This document shows positions 8,154-14,128 of a stretch of 14,128 nt of DNA, one piece after another (positions within the stretch are counted from its first letter, which is position 1; each line of letters starts with the position of its first letter). Origin of the DNA: JACPAU01 sp050732195 (GTDB taxonomy: Bacteria > Methylomirabilota > Methylomirabilia > Methylomirabilales > JACPAU01); NCBI GenBank assembly GCA_050732195.1, contig JBOHQK010000098.1, positions 1-14,128 of the forward strand. The letters are read 5' to 3'. Made by a program: the position numbers and the translations under genes. The notes beneath the pieces were generated by a model. It saw only the letters and a program-made list of their open reading frames with translations, made no database searches and had not been told where the DNA came from.

Positions 8154-8927
8154 ATGGCGGCGCGGGGCCGCCGGGACGGGAACGCCGTGGAGGCCATCGA
8201 GCATTTCGCGATTTTCATGATCCCGAACCCCTTCGCCCCCTGGCTTCCGGGGCTCTTCCTCCCGGACCACGTGGCCATGGCCTGGGTGGTCATCGCCCTG
8301 CTCACGGCCCTCTCGGTCCTCTGCACCCGCCGCCTCCAGTCGGTCCCCGGCCCCCTGCAGAACGTGCTGGAGGTGACGGTGGAGGCCTTCTACGGTCTCA
8401 TTGACTCCATCATCGGGCATCACGGGCGGCGGTACCTCCCCCTCCTGGGGGCGGTGGGCCTCTTCATCCTGACGGCCAACCTGCTGGGCCTCGTCCCGGG
8501 GTTCAAGTCGCCCACCGCCAACATCAACACGACGGCCGCGCTGGCCCTCACCGTCTTCGTCGCCTACCACTACTTCGGGGTCCGGGAGCAGGGGGCCCTG
8601 ACCTACGCGAAGCACTTCCTGGGCCCGGTGGGCGCGCTGCCCAAGGCGCTCCTCATCGTCATGGGGCCGGTCATGATCCCCGTGTTCATCCTGGTGGAGG
8701 TGATCGGCCACTGCGCGCGGGTCCTCTCCCTCTCCATCCGGCTCTTCGGGAACATCTTCGGCGAGGACGCCGTGATCCTCTTCCTGTTCTTCCTGGCACC
8801 CCTCATCGCGCCCCTCCCGATGATGGGCCTGGCCATCTTCACCAGCGTCGTGCAGACGCTGGTGTTCGTCATGCTCTCCACCATCTACATCGCGGGGGCG
8901 GTGGAGCACGGGCACGAGGAACACTGA
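8154..8927 (+). CDS. atpB: F0F1 ATP synthase subunit a
   Basis: The membrane stator subunit that forms the proton (or Na+) half-channels against the c ring. The product is 257 residues from the ATG, with several membrane helices. The key segment VLSLSIRLFGNIFGED (190-205) contains R196, equivalent to the essential Arg210 of E. coli subunit a, and FTSVVQTLVFVMLSTIYIAG (229-248) is the typical last helix. The C-terminus is His/Glu-rich (EHGHEEH). The start is uncertain: ATG 8154 gives an Arg-rich 11-residue lead, whereas GTG 8187, preceded by GGGACGGG, would give a family-like N-terminus (MEAIEHFAIF). It lies between atpZ and atpE; genes for b, delta and the F1 subunits are not in the window, so the ATP synthase operon is split. 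Confidence 0.95.
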   Translation: MAARGRRDGNAVEAIEHFAIFMIPNPFAPWLPGLFLPDHVAMAWVVIALLTALSVLCTRRLQSVPGPLQNVLEVTVEAFYGLIDSIIGHHGRRYLPLLGAVGLFILTANLLGLVPGFKSPTANINTTAALALTVFVAYHYFGVREQGALTYAKHFLGPVGALPKALLIVMGPVMIPVFILVEVIGHCARVLSLSIRLFGNIFGEDAVILFLFFLAPLIAPLPMMGLAIFTSVVQTLVFVMLSTIYIAGAVEHGHEEH

Positions 8928-9035
8928 GCCCCCGCGGGGTTGCCCGGATCGCCTCCGGCGCGGCCGGCCCGTCAACCCCTCCTGAAGCAGGCGCCGGTGG
9001 ACTCCAATGGCAGGGGAGGAAAAGGAGGGCGGTGC

Positions 9036-9392
9036 ATGAAGGGAACGCGGGGGATGGGAGTGCTCATGGCGGCAGGCTCGCTCCTCGCCCTGGCCACGGC
9101 GGCGGGGGCCGCCGAGCCGGCCGGGGCCAAGGACACCACGTACTTCTGGATGACCGTCCTGACCGGCGGCTTCGGGATGGCCATCGCTTCGGCGATGGCC
9201 GCCTTCGCCCAGGGGCGCGCCGTCGCGGCGGCCCTCGACGGCATGGCCCGGCAGCCGAACGCCGCGGGCCGCATCCAGACGGCCCTCATCATCGGGTTGG
9301 CCTTCATCGAGTCCCTGGCCATCTACGTGCTGTTGATCGCGCTCATCCTGTTGTTCGCGAACCCCTTCGCCGATAGGCTGCTGAAGGGGTAG
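9036..9392 (+). CDS. atpE: F0F1 ATP synthase subunit c with N-terminal signal-like leader
   Basis: A 118-residue c-ring proteolipid. Residues 1-26 look like a signal peptide (two basic residues, hydrophobic core, AGA/A cleavage region). The two c-ring helices are about 37-68 and 80-110, joined by the polar loop ARQPN (71-75). The ion-binding carboxylate is E92 in LAFIESLAIYVLL. Q59, S93 and Y97 occupy positions that correspond to Na+-ligand residues Q32, S66 and Y70 of Ilyobacter c subunit, but L94 replaces the Thr67 position, so ion choice is unclear. ATG 9036 has an excellent AAGGAGGG site (9022-9029). A strong hairpin follows the stop, and the next gene is nuoA rather than atpF. Signal-bearing c subunits are known in some delta-proteobacterial-type ATP synthases. 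Confidence 0.94.
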   Translation: MKGTRGMGVLMAAGSLLALATAAGAAEPAGAKDTTYFWMTVLTGGFGMAIASAMAAFAQGRAVAAALDGMARQPNAAGRIQTALIIGLAFIESLAIYVLLIALILLFANPFADRLLKG

Positions 9393-9400
9393 TCTCGGGA

Positions 9401-9430
9401 GGGGAGGGGTCTTTCGGCCCCTCCCCGTTT
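9401..9430 (+). terminator. Strong terminator-like hairpin after atpE
   Basis: GGGGAGGGG (9401-9409) pairs perfectly with CCCCTCCCC (9418-9426). Inside, T9410-G9417 and C9411-G9416 extend the stem to 11 pairs closed by a TTTC loop. A short TTT (9428-9430) follows. It begins 8 bases after the atpE stop and lies 28 bases before nuoA, so it likely ends or attenuates the atp transcript. Confidence 0.7.
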
Positions 9431-9458
9431 CGCGGAGGCTGATCGTACCAATCTTCAC

Positions 9459-9815
9459 ATGCTCATCGAGTACCTCCCCATCGGGATCCTGATCCTCCTG
9501 GCGGCCGCCTTCGCCGGAGGCACGATCCTCCTCTCCTCCCTCACCGGTCCGAAGCACCCCACGCCCGAGAAGCTGGCCCCCTACGAGTGCGGCGTCACGC
9601 CGGTCGGCTCGGCCCGGGACCGGTTCGCCGTGAGGTTCTACCTGGTCGCCATGCTCTTCATCGTGTTCGACATCGAGATCGTCTTCCTCTACCCGTGGGC
9701 CGTCGTCTACCGGTCGCTCGGCTGGTTCGGCTTCTGGGAGATGGTCGCCTTCCTGGGGGTCCTCTGCCTAGGGCTCGGCTACGTCTGGCGGAAGGGGGGC
9801 CTGGAGTGGGAGTAG
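9459..9815 (+). CDS. nuoA: NADH-quinone oxidoreductase subunit A
   Basis: A 118-residue subunit with three membrane helices (about 5-27, 61-82, 89-108). It sits beside the quinone chamber of complex I and helps couple quinone reduction to proton movement. The conserved YECG (42-45) lies in the loop, and FDIEIVFLYPWA (70-81) carries the membrane acids D71 and E73, equivalent to D79 and E81 of E. coli NuoA. The length is usual. No ribosome site is close to ATG 9459; the nearest, GGAGG, is about 21 bases upstream (9433-9437). The gene follows the atpE hairpin, so transcription may start in that short gap or read through. The next gene is nuoC, not nuoB. Confidence 0.95.
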   Translation: MLIEYLPIGILILLAAAFAGGTILLSSLTGPKHPTPEKLAPYECGVTPVGSARDRFAVRFYLVAMLFIVFDIEIVFLYPWAVVYRSLGWFGFWEMVAFLGVLCLGLGYVWRKGGLEWE

Positions 9816-9838
9816 GCGGCGCGCGGGAGGAACCCCGG

Positions 9839-10318
9839 GTGGTGGTGAGGCTCCGGGAGCGGTTCCCGGATGCGGTCCGGGAGGTCCGCCACGTCCGGGA
9901 CGAGCTGACGGTGGTGGTGGCCCCGGCGGCCATCCGGGAGGCCTGCCGGTTCCTCCGGGACGACCCCGACCTGCGCTACGAGTTCCTCTCCGACCTCTGC
10001 AGCGTGGACCGGCTGCGTCTGCCGGAGGCCTCCCCCCGATTCGAGGTGGTCTACCACCTCACCTCCATGCGCAACAGCAGCCGCCTGCGCCTGAAGGTGC
10101 GGGTGGAAGAGGGGGAGCCGGTGGAGAGCGTCACCGGCGTGTGGGAGGGGGCCAACTGGCTGGAGCGGGAGGTGTACGACCTGATGGGGATTCCGTTCCG
10201 GGACCACCCCGACCTGCGGCGCCTCGTCCTGCCGGACGACTTTGAGGGGCATGCGCTGCGGAAGGACTTCCCCGTGACCACCGAGCCCCGGTGGTGGGAG
10301 GAGGAGGGCCGGCGGTGA
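9839..10318 (+). CDS. nuoC: NADH-quinone oxidoreductase subunit C
   Basis: The 30-kDa-type peripheral subunit of complex I, 159 residues. The family signature lies near the C-terminus: an EREVYDLMGIPF stretch, then HPDLRRLVLPDDFEGHALRKDFPV split over about 115-150. The earlier part (YEFLSDLCSVD) is the usual NuoC core. GTG 9839 is chosen because GGGAGG (9825-9830) lies 8 bases upstream; an in-frame GTG at 9806 would overlap nuoA. The gene begins 23 bases after nuoA, leaving no room for nuoB. Its stop overlaps the nuoD start (GTGA). In some bacteria NuoC and NuoD are fused; here they are separate but coupled. Confidence 0.93.
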   Translation: MVVRLRERFPDAVREVRHVRDELTVVVAPAAIREACRFLRDDPDLRYEFLSDLCSVDRLRLPEASPRFEVVYHLTSMRNSSRLRLKVRVEEGEPVESVTGVWEGANWLEREVYDLMGIPFRDHPDLRRLVLPDDFEGHALRKDFPVTTEPRWWEEEGRR

Positions 10319-11487
10319 CCGAGACGCGGACCATGATGCTGAACATGGGCCCGCAGCACCCCTCCACCCACGGGGTCCTCCGCCTGGTCCTGGAGCTGGA
10401 CGGGGAGGTGGTGGTCCGCTGCGTCCCCCACATCGGCTACCTGCACACCGGCATGGAAAAGACCATGGAGGACAAGCGGTACCAGCAGGCCATCACGGTC
10501 ACCGACCGGATGGACTACCTGGCGCCCATGTCCAACAACCTGGCCTTCGTCCTCAGCGTGGAGAAGCTCCTGGGGATCGAGGCCACGGAGCGGGCCCAGG
10601 TCATCCGGGTCATGATGGTCGAGCTGACCCGCATCAAGAGCCACCTGGTCTGGCTGGGGACCCACGCCCTGGACATCGGGGCCATGAGCGTCTTCCTCTA
10701 CTGCTTCCGGGAGCGGGAGAAGATCCTGGACCTGTACGAGATGCTCAGCGGACAGCGGATGATGTCCACCCACATCCGGGTGGGCGGGCTCATGGCGGAT
10801 CTCCCCGACGGCTTCGAGCGCCGGGTCCGGGACTTTATCGACGAGTTCCCCAAGCGGGTGGACGAGTACGAGGACCTGCTGACCCACAACAGGCTCTGGA
10901 TGCAGCGGACGGTGGGGGTGGGGGTCCTGAAGCGGGAGGAGGCGATCGCCCTGGGGGTGTCGGGGCCGGCCCTGCGCGCCTCGGGCGTCCCCTGGGATAT
11001 CCGGAAGGTCTGGCCCTACTCCGGCTACGACCGGTTCCACTTCGATATCTCCCTGGCGCAGAACGGGGACGTCTACGACCGCTACCGCTGCCGCGTCTTC
11101 GAGATGCGCCAATCCACCGCGATCGTCCGGCAGTGCCTGGACCGGATGCCGAAGGGCCCGGTGAACCTTGACGACCCCAAGATCGTCCCGCCCCCCAAGC
11201 CGCTGGTCCGCCGGAGCATGGAGGCCCTGATCCACCACTTCCTCCTCTACTCCCAGGGGTTCACGGTGCCGCCGGGGGAGGCCTACGTGCCCATCGAGTC
11301 CCCCAAGGGAGAGATCGGGTTCTACGTGGTGAGCGACGGGAGCAACAAGCCCTACCGGGTCCGGGTCCGCCCGCCGTCCCTCCTCAACCTGCAGGCCCTC
11401 CCCCGGATGGTGGAGGGGCGGCTCGTGGCGGACGTGGTGGCGGTCATCGGGAGCATTGACATCGTGCTCGGGGAGATTGACCGGTGA
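10315..11487 (+). CDS. nuoD: NADH-quinone oxidoreductase subunit D
   Basis: The 49-kDa subunit that, with NuoB, forms the quinone-binding site of complex I; 390 residues. The N-terminal hallmark GPQHPSTHGVLRL is present, then YLHTGMEKTMED. DRMDYLAPMSNNLAF holds Y68, and with H19 this gives the two quinone-head ligands (equivalent to Tyr87 and His38 of Thermus Nqo4; the 49-residue spacing is identical). The C-terminus ends GSIDIVLGEIDR, where most homologues have VFGEVDR. GTG 10315 overlaps the nuoC stop by four bases and is preceded by GGAGGAGGG, so coupling is likely. Its own stop overlaps nuoE the same way. It is not a [NiFe]-hydrogenase large subunit: the metal-binding Cys pairs are absent. 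Confidence 0.96.
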   Translation: MTETRTMMLNMGPQHPSTHGVLRLVLELDGEVVVRCVPHIGYLHTGMEKTMEDKRYQQAITVTDRMDYLAPMSNNLAFVLSVEKLLGIEATERAQVIRVMMVELTRIKSHLVWLGTHALDIGAMSVFLYCFREREKILDLYEMLSGQRMMSTHIRVGGLMADLPDGFERRVRDFIDEFPKRVDEYEDLLTHNRLWMQRTVGVGVLKREEAIALGVSGPALRASGVPWDIRKVWPYSGYDRFHFDISLAQNGDVYDRYRCRVFEMRQSTAIVRQCLDRMPKGPVNLDDPKIVPPPKPLVRRSMEALIHHFLLYSQGFTVPPGEAYVPIESPKGEIGFYVVSDGSNKPYRVRVRPPSLLNLQALPRMVEGRLVADVVAVIGSIDIVLGEIDR

Positions 11488-11969
11488 CGTTCGGCGAGCA
11501 GGCGGAGCAGGAGTTCGCGGCGATCCTGACCCGCTACCCGGAGAAGCGGTCGGCCCTCCTCCCCTTCCTGCACCTGGTGCAGCGGGAACAGGGGTATCTC
11601 TCGCCGGACGCCATGGAGGAGGTGGCCCGGCGGCTCCACCTCCACCCGGTGGACGTCCTGGAGGTGGCCACCTTCTACACCTGGTTCAACCTGAAGCCGG
11701 TGGGAAAGCACCGGCTCCAGGTCTGCCAAAACCTGCCCTGCACCCTGATGGGGGCGGAGCGGATCCTCGGGACCCTCAAGGAGGAACTGAAGATCGGGGA
11801 GAACGAGACGACCCCCGATGGTCTCTTCACCGTGCAACGGGTGGAGTGCCTGGCCTCCTGCGGCACCGCCCCCGTGGTGCAGGTGAACGACGACTTCCAC
11901 GAGAACCTGACGCCGGAGAAGGTGCGCACGCGCCTCAAGCAATGGCGGGCTGCCGCCAACGGACGGTAG
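11484..11969 (+). CDS. nuoE: NADH-quinone oxidoreductase subunit E
   Basis: The 24-kDa thioredoxin-like iron-sulfur subunit of the NADH module, 161 residues. The N-terminal helical part contains LPFLHLVQREQGYLS (26-40) and VATFYTWFNLKPVGKH (61-76). The four ligands of the N1a [2Fe-2S] cluster are visible: C81 and C86 (CQNLPC) and C122 and C126 (CLASC), followed by GTAPVVQVND. The GTG start overlaps the nuoD stop by four bases. It is the last gene before the second foldback element; nuoF starts 315 bases later instead of directly after, as is usual. Confidence 0.95.
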   Translation: MTFGEQAEQEFAAILTRYPEKRSALLPFLHLVQREQGYLSPDAMEEVARRLHLHPVDVLEVATFYTWFNLKPVGKHRLQVCQNLPCTLMGAERILGTLKEELKIGENETTPDGLFTVQRVECLASCGTAPVVQVNDDFHENLTPEKVRTRLKQWRAAANGR

Positions 11970-12013
11970 GGGCGCCGAGGCGGCGGCCGCCCGGCGGGCC
12001 GGCCCGGCGAACG

Positions 12014-12250
12014 CTAGTGTGACTCCAACAAATTGTACCGAGGATTGCAGCCGAGCCGCGGGTGGCGCCGGGCGCGGCCCCCGAGCGGCCGGGCCGCGTG
12101 GGACCCCCTCGGCCTCCTGCCGCAATGCAGCGCATTGCGGAAGGGGCTGAGCGGGTGACGCGGCCCGGCCGCGAGTGGGGCACGCCGGCGACAGGACCCG
12201 CGGCAGAACGGTCTGTCAGGATTGGGCCGCAGTACTTGGAGCGGCACTAG
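12014..12250 (+). repeat. Foldback/MITE-like 237-bp element, copy 2 (upstream of nuoF)
   Basis: This copy occupies most of the 315-base nuoE-nuoF gap, in the same orientation as copy 1 and about 7.5 kb from it. Its ends are inverted repeats: CTAGTG-tga-CTCCAA (12014-12028) against TTGGAG-cgg-CACTAG (12236-12250), 12 of 15 positions complementary. The inner complementary blocks of copy 1 are all conserved: 12085-12093 with 12164-12172, 12056-12063 with 12196-12203, and the central CCGCAATGC/GCATTGCGG hairpin. The triplet ACG flanks both ends (12011-12013 and 12251-12253), a possible 3-bp target duplication. The element ends 34 bases before the nuoF ATG. The short stretch 11970-12013 before it shows nothing else recognisable. 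Confidence 0.85.
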
Positions 12251-12284
12251 ACGGCTGCCGCGCGGTTCGCACCAGGCTGGCGGG

Positions 12285-13571
12285 ATGAGCGGGATGCCGA
12301 CCTACGAGAAGATCCTGCTGAAGAACATGGAACGGCCGGGGTACGCCGGCACGCTCCCGGAGTACCTGGCCGCCGGGGGCTACGAGGCCGTGCGGTCCGT
12401 CCTGGGGAAGATCCCCCCCGCCGAGGTCATCGAGATCGTGAAGCGGTCGGGGCTGCGGGGGCGGGGCGGGGCCGGCTTCCCCACGGGCCTGAAGTGGGGG
12501 TTTGTCCCGAAAGACTCCGACCGCCCGAAGTACCTCCTGTGCAATGCCGACGAGAGCGAGCCCGGGACCTTTAAAGACCGCCAGCTCATCGAGCGGGACC
12601 CGCACCAGTTGCTGGAGGGGATGATCCTGGCGGCCTACGCTATCGGCTGCCACCACTCGTACATCTACGTCCGCGGCGAACTGGTGTACGGGGCGGGCGT
12701 CCTCACGCGGGCCCTGGCCGAGGCGACCGCCCAGGGGTTCCTGGGGAAGAACATCCTTGGGAGCGGCTACGACCTCACGATCACCCTCCACCGGGGGGCG
12801 GGGGCCTATATCTGCGGGGAGGAGACGGCCCTCATCGAGTCGCTGGAGGGGAAGAAGGGGATGCCCCGCATCAGGCCCCCCTTCCCGGCCGTCCGGGGCC
12901 TCTACCAGTGCCCGACGGTGGTCAACAACGTGGAGACCCTTTCCAACCTCCCCCACATCCTCACGCGGGGCCCCGCGTGGTACGCCTCGATCGGGACCGA
13001 GAAGAGCAAGGGAACCCGCATCTTCTCCGTCAGCGGCCACGTGAACAGGCCCGGGAACCACGAGCTCCCGCTGAGCGTCACCCTCCGGGAGCTCCTCACC
13101 GAGCACGCCGGCGGGGTGAGCGGCGGGCGGGCGCTGAAGGCGGTCATCCCGGGCGGCGCCTCCGCCCCGGTCCTGACCCCGCAGCACCTGGACGTGGGGA
13201 TGGACTTCGAGTCGCTGGCCGCCGCCGGCTCCATGGGGGGCTCGGGGGGCGTCATCGTCATGGCCGAGGGGACCTGCATGGTGAAGGTGGGGGAGGTGGT
13301 CGCGCGGTTCTTCCACCACGAGTCCTGCGGCCAGTGCACCCAGTGCCGGGAGGGGACCGCGTGGCTCCACAAGGTCCTCGCCCGGATCGAGCGGGGGGGC
13401 GGGCGGCGGGAGGACCTGGACCTGCTCCTGGACGTCTGCGACAACATGACCGGGAAGACCATCTGCGTCCTCTCCGACGCGGCGGCGCTCCCGGTCGCCT
13501 CCTACCTCCGGTACTTCCGGGACGAGTTCGAGGCCCACGTCCGGGAGCACCGCTGCCCGCTGGCGGCATAG
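12285..13571 (+). CDS. nuoF: NADH-quinone oxidoreductase subunit F (NADH/FMN site)
   Basis: The 51-kDa flavoprotein where NADH is oxidised; 428 residues, the usual length. GLRGRGGAGFPTGLKW (56-71) is the glycine-rich NADH/FMN loop, YLLCNADESEPGTFKDR (83-99) the FMN region, and AYICGEETALIESLEGKKG (174-192) the conserved second loop. The N3 [4Fe-4S] ligands are C348, C351 and C354 (ESCGQCTQCREGT) plus C394 (KTIC), with spacing close to that of Thermus Nqo1. ATG 12285 is preferred over ATG 12294; neither has a strong ribosome site. It is separated from nuoE by the foldback element and followed not by nuoG but by an unrelated lower-GC gene, so the NADH module is incomplete here. Confidence 0.96.
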   Translation: MSGMPTYEKILLKNMERPGYAGTLPEYLAAGGYEAVRSVLGKIPPAEVIEIVKRSGLRGRGGAGFPTGLKWGFVPKDSDRPKYLLCNADESEPGTFKDRQLIERDPHQLLEGMILAAYAIGCHHSYIYVRGELVYGAGVLTRALAEATAQGFLGKNILGSGYDLTITLHRGAGAYICGEETALIESLEGKKGMPRIRPPFPAVRGLYQCPTVVNNVETLSNLPHILTRGPAWYASIGTEKSKGTRIFSVSGHVNRPGNHELPLSVTLRELLTEHAGGVSGGRALKAVIPGGASAPVLTPQHLDVGMDFESLAAAGSMGGSGGVIVMAEGTCMVKVGEVVARFFHHESCGQCTQCREGTAWLHKVLARIERGGGRREDLDLLLDVCDNMTGKTICVLSDAAALPVASYLRYFRDEFEAHVREHRCPLAA

Positions 13572-13621
13572 GGTCAGACTCGAAATGGAGTTAAGCACCA
13601 AATTGATGGACTCCACCCGAT

Positions 13622-14128
13622 ATGACTATGAAATCCAACGACCTCACGCTTTGGTATCTTAGGCTCAACGGCTTTATGACCGTCCCCAACTTCGTGCTCC
13701 ATCCCGAAAGCCGTGGACCCCAGAAGACAGAGGCCGATATCGTTGGCGTCCGCTTCCCGCATCGAGCCGAGTTCGATGACGACCCGGAGGCGGATGATAG
13801 CCGGTTTGCCAAGCGAATCGCCAAACCGTACTTCGTCATAGCGGAGTCGACCAGCGGCATCTGCAAGGTCAATCCTCGGTGGACCGAGGCGGACGCATTT
13901 CGTTACGTTCTTCGGGCCTTTGGCCCGGTTCCTGCGGACCGCGCCTGCTTGGCCGAAGCCCGATGGGCCGAAAACGGGGTCTACTCAGACGAATATATCG
14001 ACTGTGCGCTGTTGTGCTTCGGGTCCAGCGAGGGCCCGGACCTCCGGAGGCGGTACCCGAGTGTCGACCAGGTGACGTGGCGGCAAGTTGTCACCTTCTT
14101 CCACCGGCGGTTTTCGAGGTACAAACAC
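13622..14128 (+). CDS. Partial unrecognised protein, possibly nuclease-fold (runs off the right edge)
   Basis: An uninterrupted frame of 169 codons from ATG 13622 to the window end; an in-frame TGA at 13604 bounds it on the left. Residues 10-26 (LWYLRLNGFMTVPNFVL) and 36-47 (TEADIVGVRFPH) recall, from memory, hypothetical proteins with a restriction-endonuclease-like fold, in which a later strand reads roughly 'AEVK'. Here the strand reads VIAESTSGICKVN (72-84): E75 is kept but the usual Lys position is T77, though K82 is near. If the fold is right, it may be inactive. Wobble positions are much less GC-biased than in the nuo genes (many T- and A-ending codons such as TTT, TAT, GTT, CAA), suggesting transfer. 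No good ribosome site is visible. It occupies the place expected for nuoG. Confidence 0.6.
   Translation, partial: MTMKSNDLTLWYLRLNGFMTVPNFVLHPESRGPQKTEADIVGVRFPHRAEFDDDPEADDSRFAKRIAKPYFVIAESTSGICKVNPRWTEADAFRYVLRAFGPVPADRACLAEARWAENGVYSDEYIDCALLCFGSSEGPDLRRRYPSVDQVTWRQVVTFFHRRFSRYKH

Noticed and set aside
13571..13600. GGGTCAGACTCGAA after nuoF resembles motifs I recall beside REP-associated transposases
   Set aside because: It has no inverted partner or second copy in the window and no transposase is present; the resemblance is from memory only.

Overview
The window is GC-rich bacterial DNA (roughly 70 % G+C by eye) with dense, mostly plus-strand genes, GTGA/ATGA start-stop overlaps and many GTG starts. 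It looks like a metagenome-type contig from an uncultivated aerobic or nitrate-respiring lineage. Two traits recall NC10/Methylomirabilota (including Rokubacteria) or Desulfobacterota: an F0 a/c gene pair separated from the other ATP synthase genes, and an AtpE with an N-terminal signal-like leader. This placement is inference only. No rRNA, tRNA or CRISPR array was seen.

Left part (1-4410): the last 47 codons of a probable sugar-isomerase-like TIM-barrel gene; a convergent stand-alone CheY/DivK-like receiver on the minus strand; a divergent acyl-CoA carboxylase carboxyltransferase (pccB type); then a soluble GAF-PAS histidine kinase and a single-domain response regulator, which form a two-component pair.

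Middle and right (4787-13571): a rearranged respiratory cluster in the order nuoM-nuoN-atpZ-atpB-atpE-nuoA-nuoC-nuoD-nuoE-nuoF. It encodes two antiporter-like membrane subunits of complex I, the F0 stator/rotor proton channel (a and c), and then the quinone-side and NADH-side peripheral subunits. nuoB is missing from its usual place between nuoA and nuoC, and nuoG-L and the other atp genes are not in the window. The cluster is punctuated by internal signals: a promoter-like box and hairpin before atpZ, and a strong 11-bp terminator-like hairpin after atpE.

The most striking non-coding feature is a 237-bp element present twice in direct orientation (4538-4774 and 12014-12250), just upstream of nuoM and nuoF. 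It is an imperfect long palindrome: nested complementary blocks of 7-9 bp run from the ends to a central hairpin. The termini are inverted repeats, and within each copy the two ends match each other better than they match the ends of the other copy. A lone terminus with a 13-base exact match occurs at 253-268, overlapping the stop codon of the minus-strand receiver gene. I interpret it as a foldback/MITE-like element or a long structured RNA; the two full copies bracket the nuoM-nuoE block.

Right edge (13572-14128): beyond nuoF, where nuoG would be expected, there is a lower-GC partial gene for an unrecognised protein that may be a PD-(D/E)XK-nuclease-like protein with a degenerate active site. 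It is probably a foreign insertion that ends the cluster.
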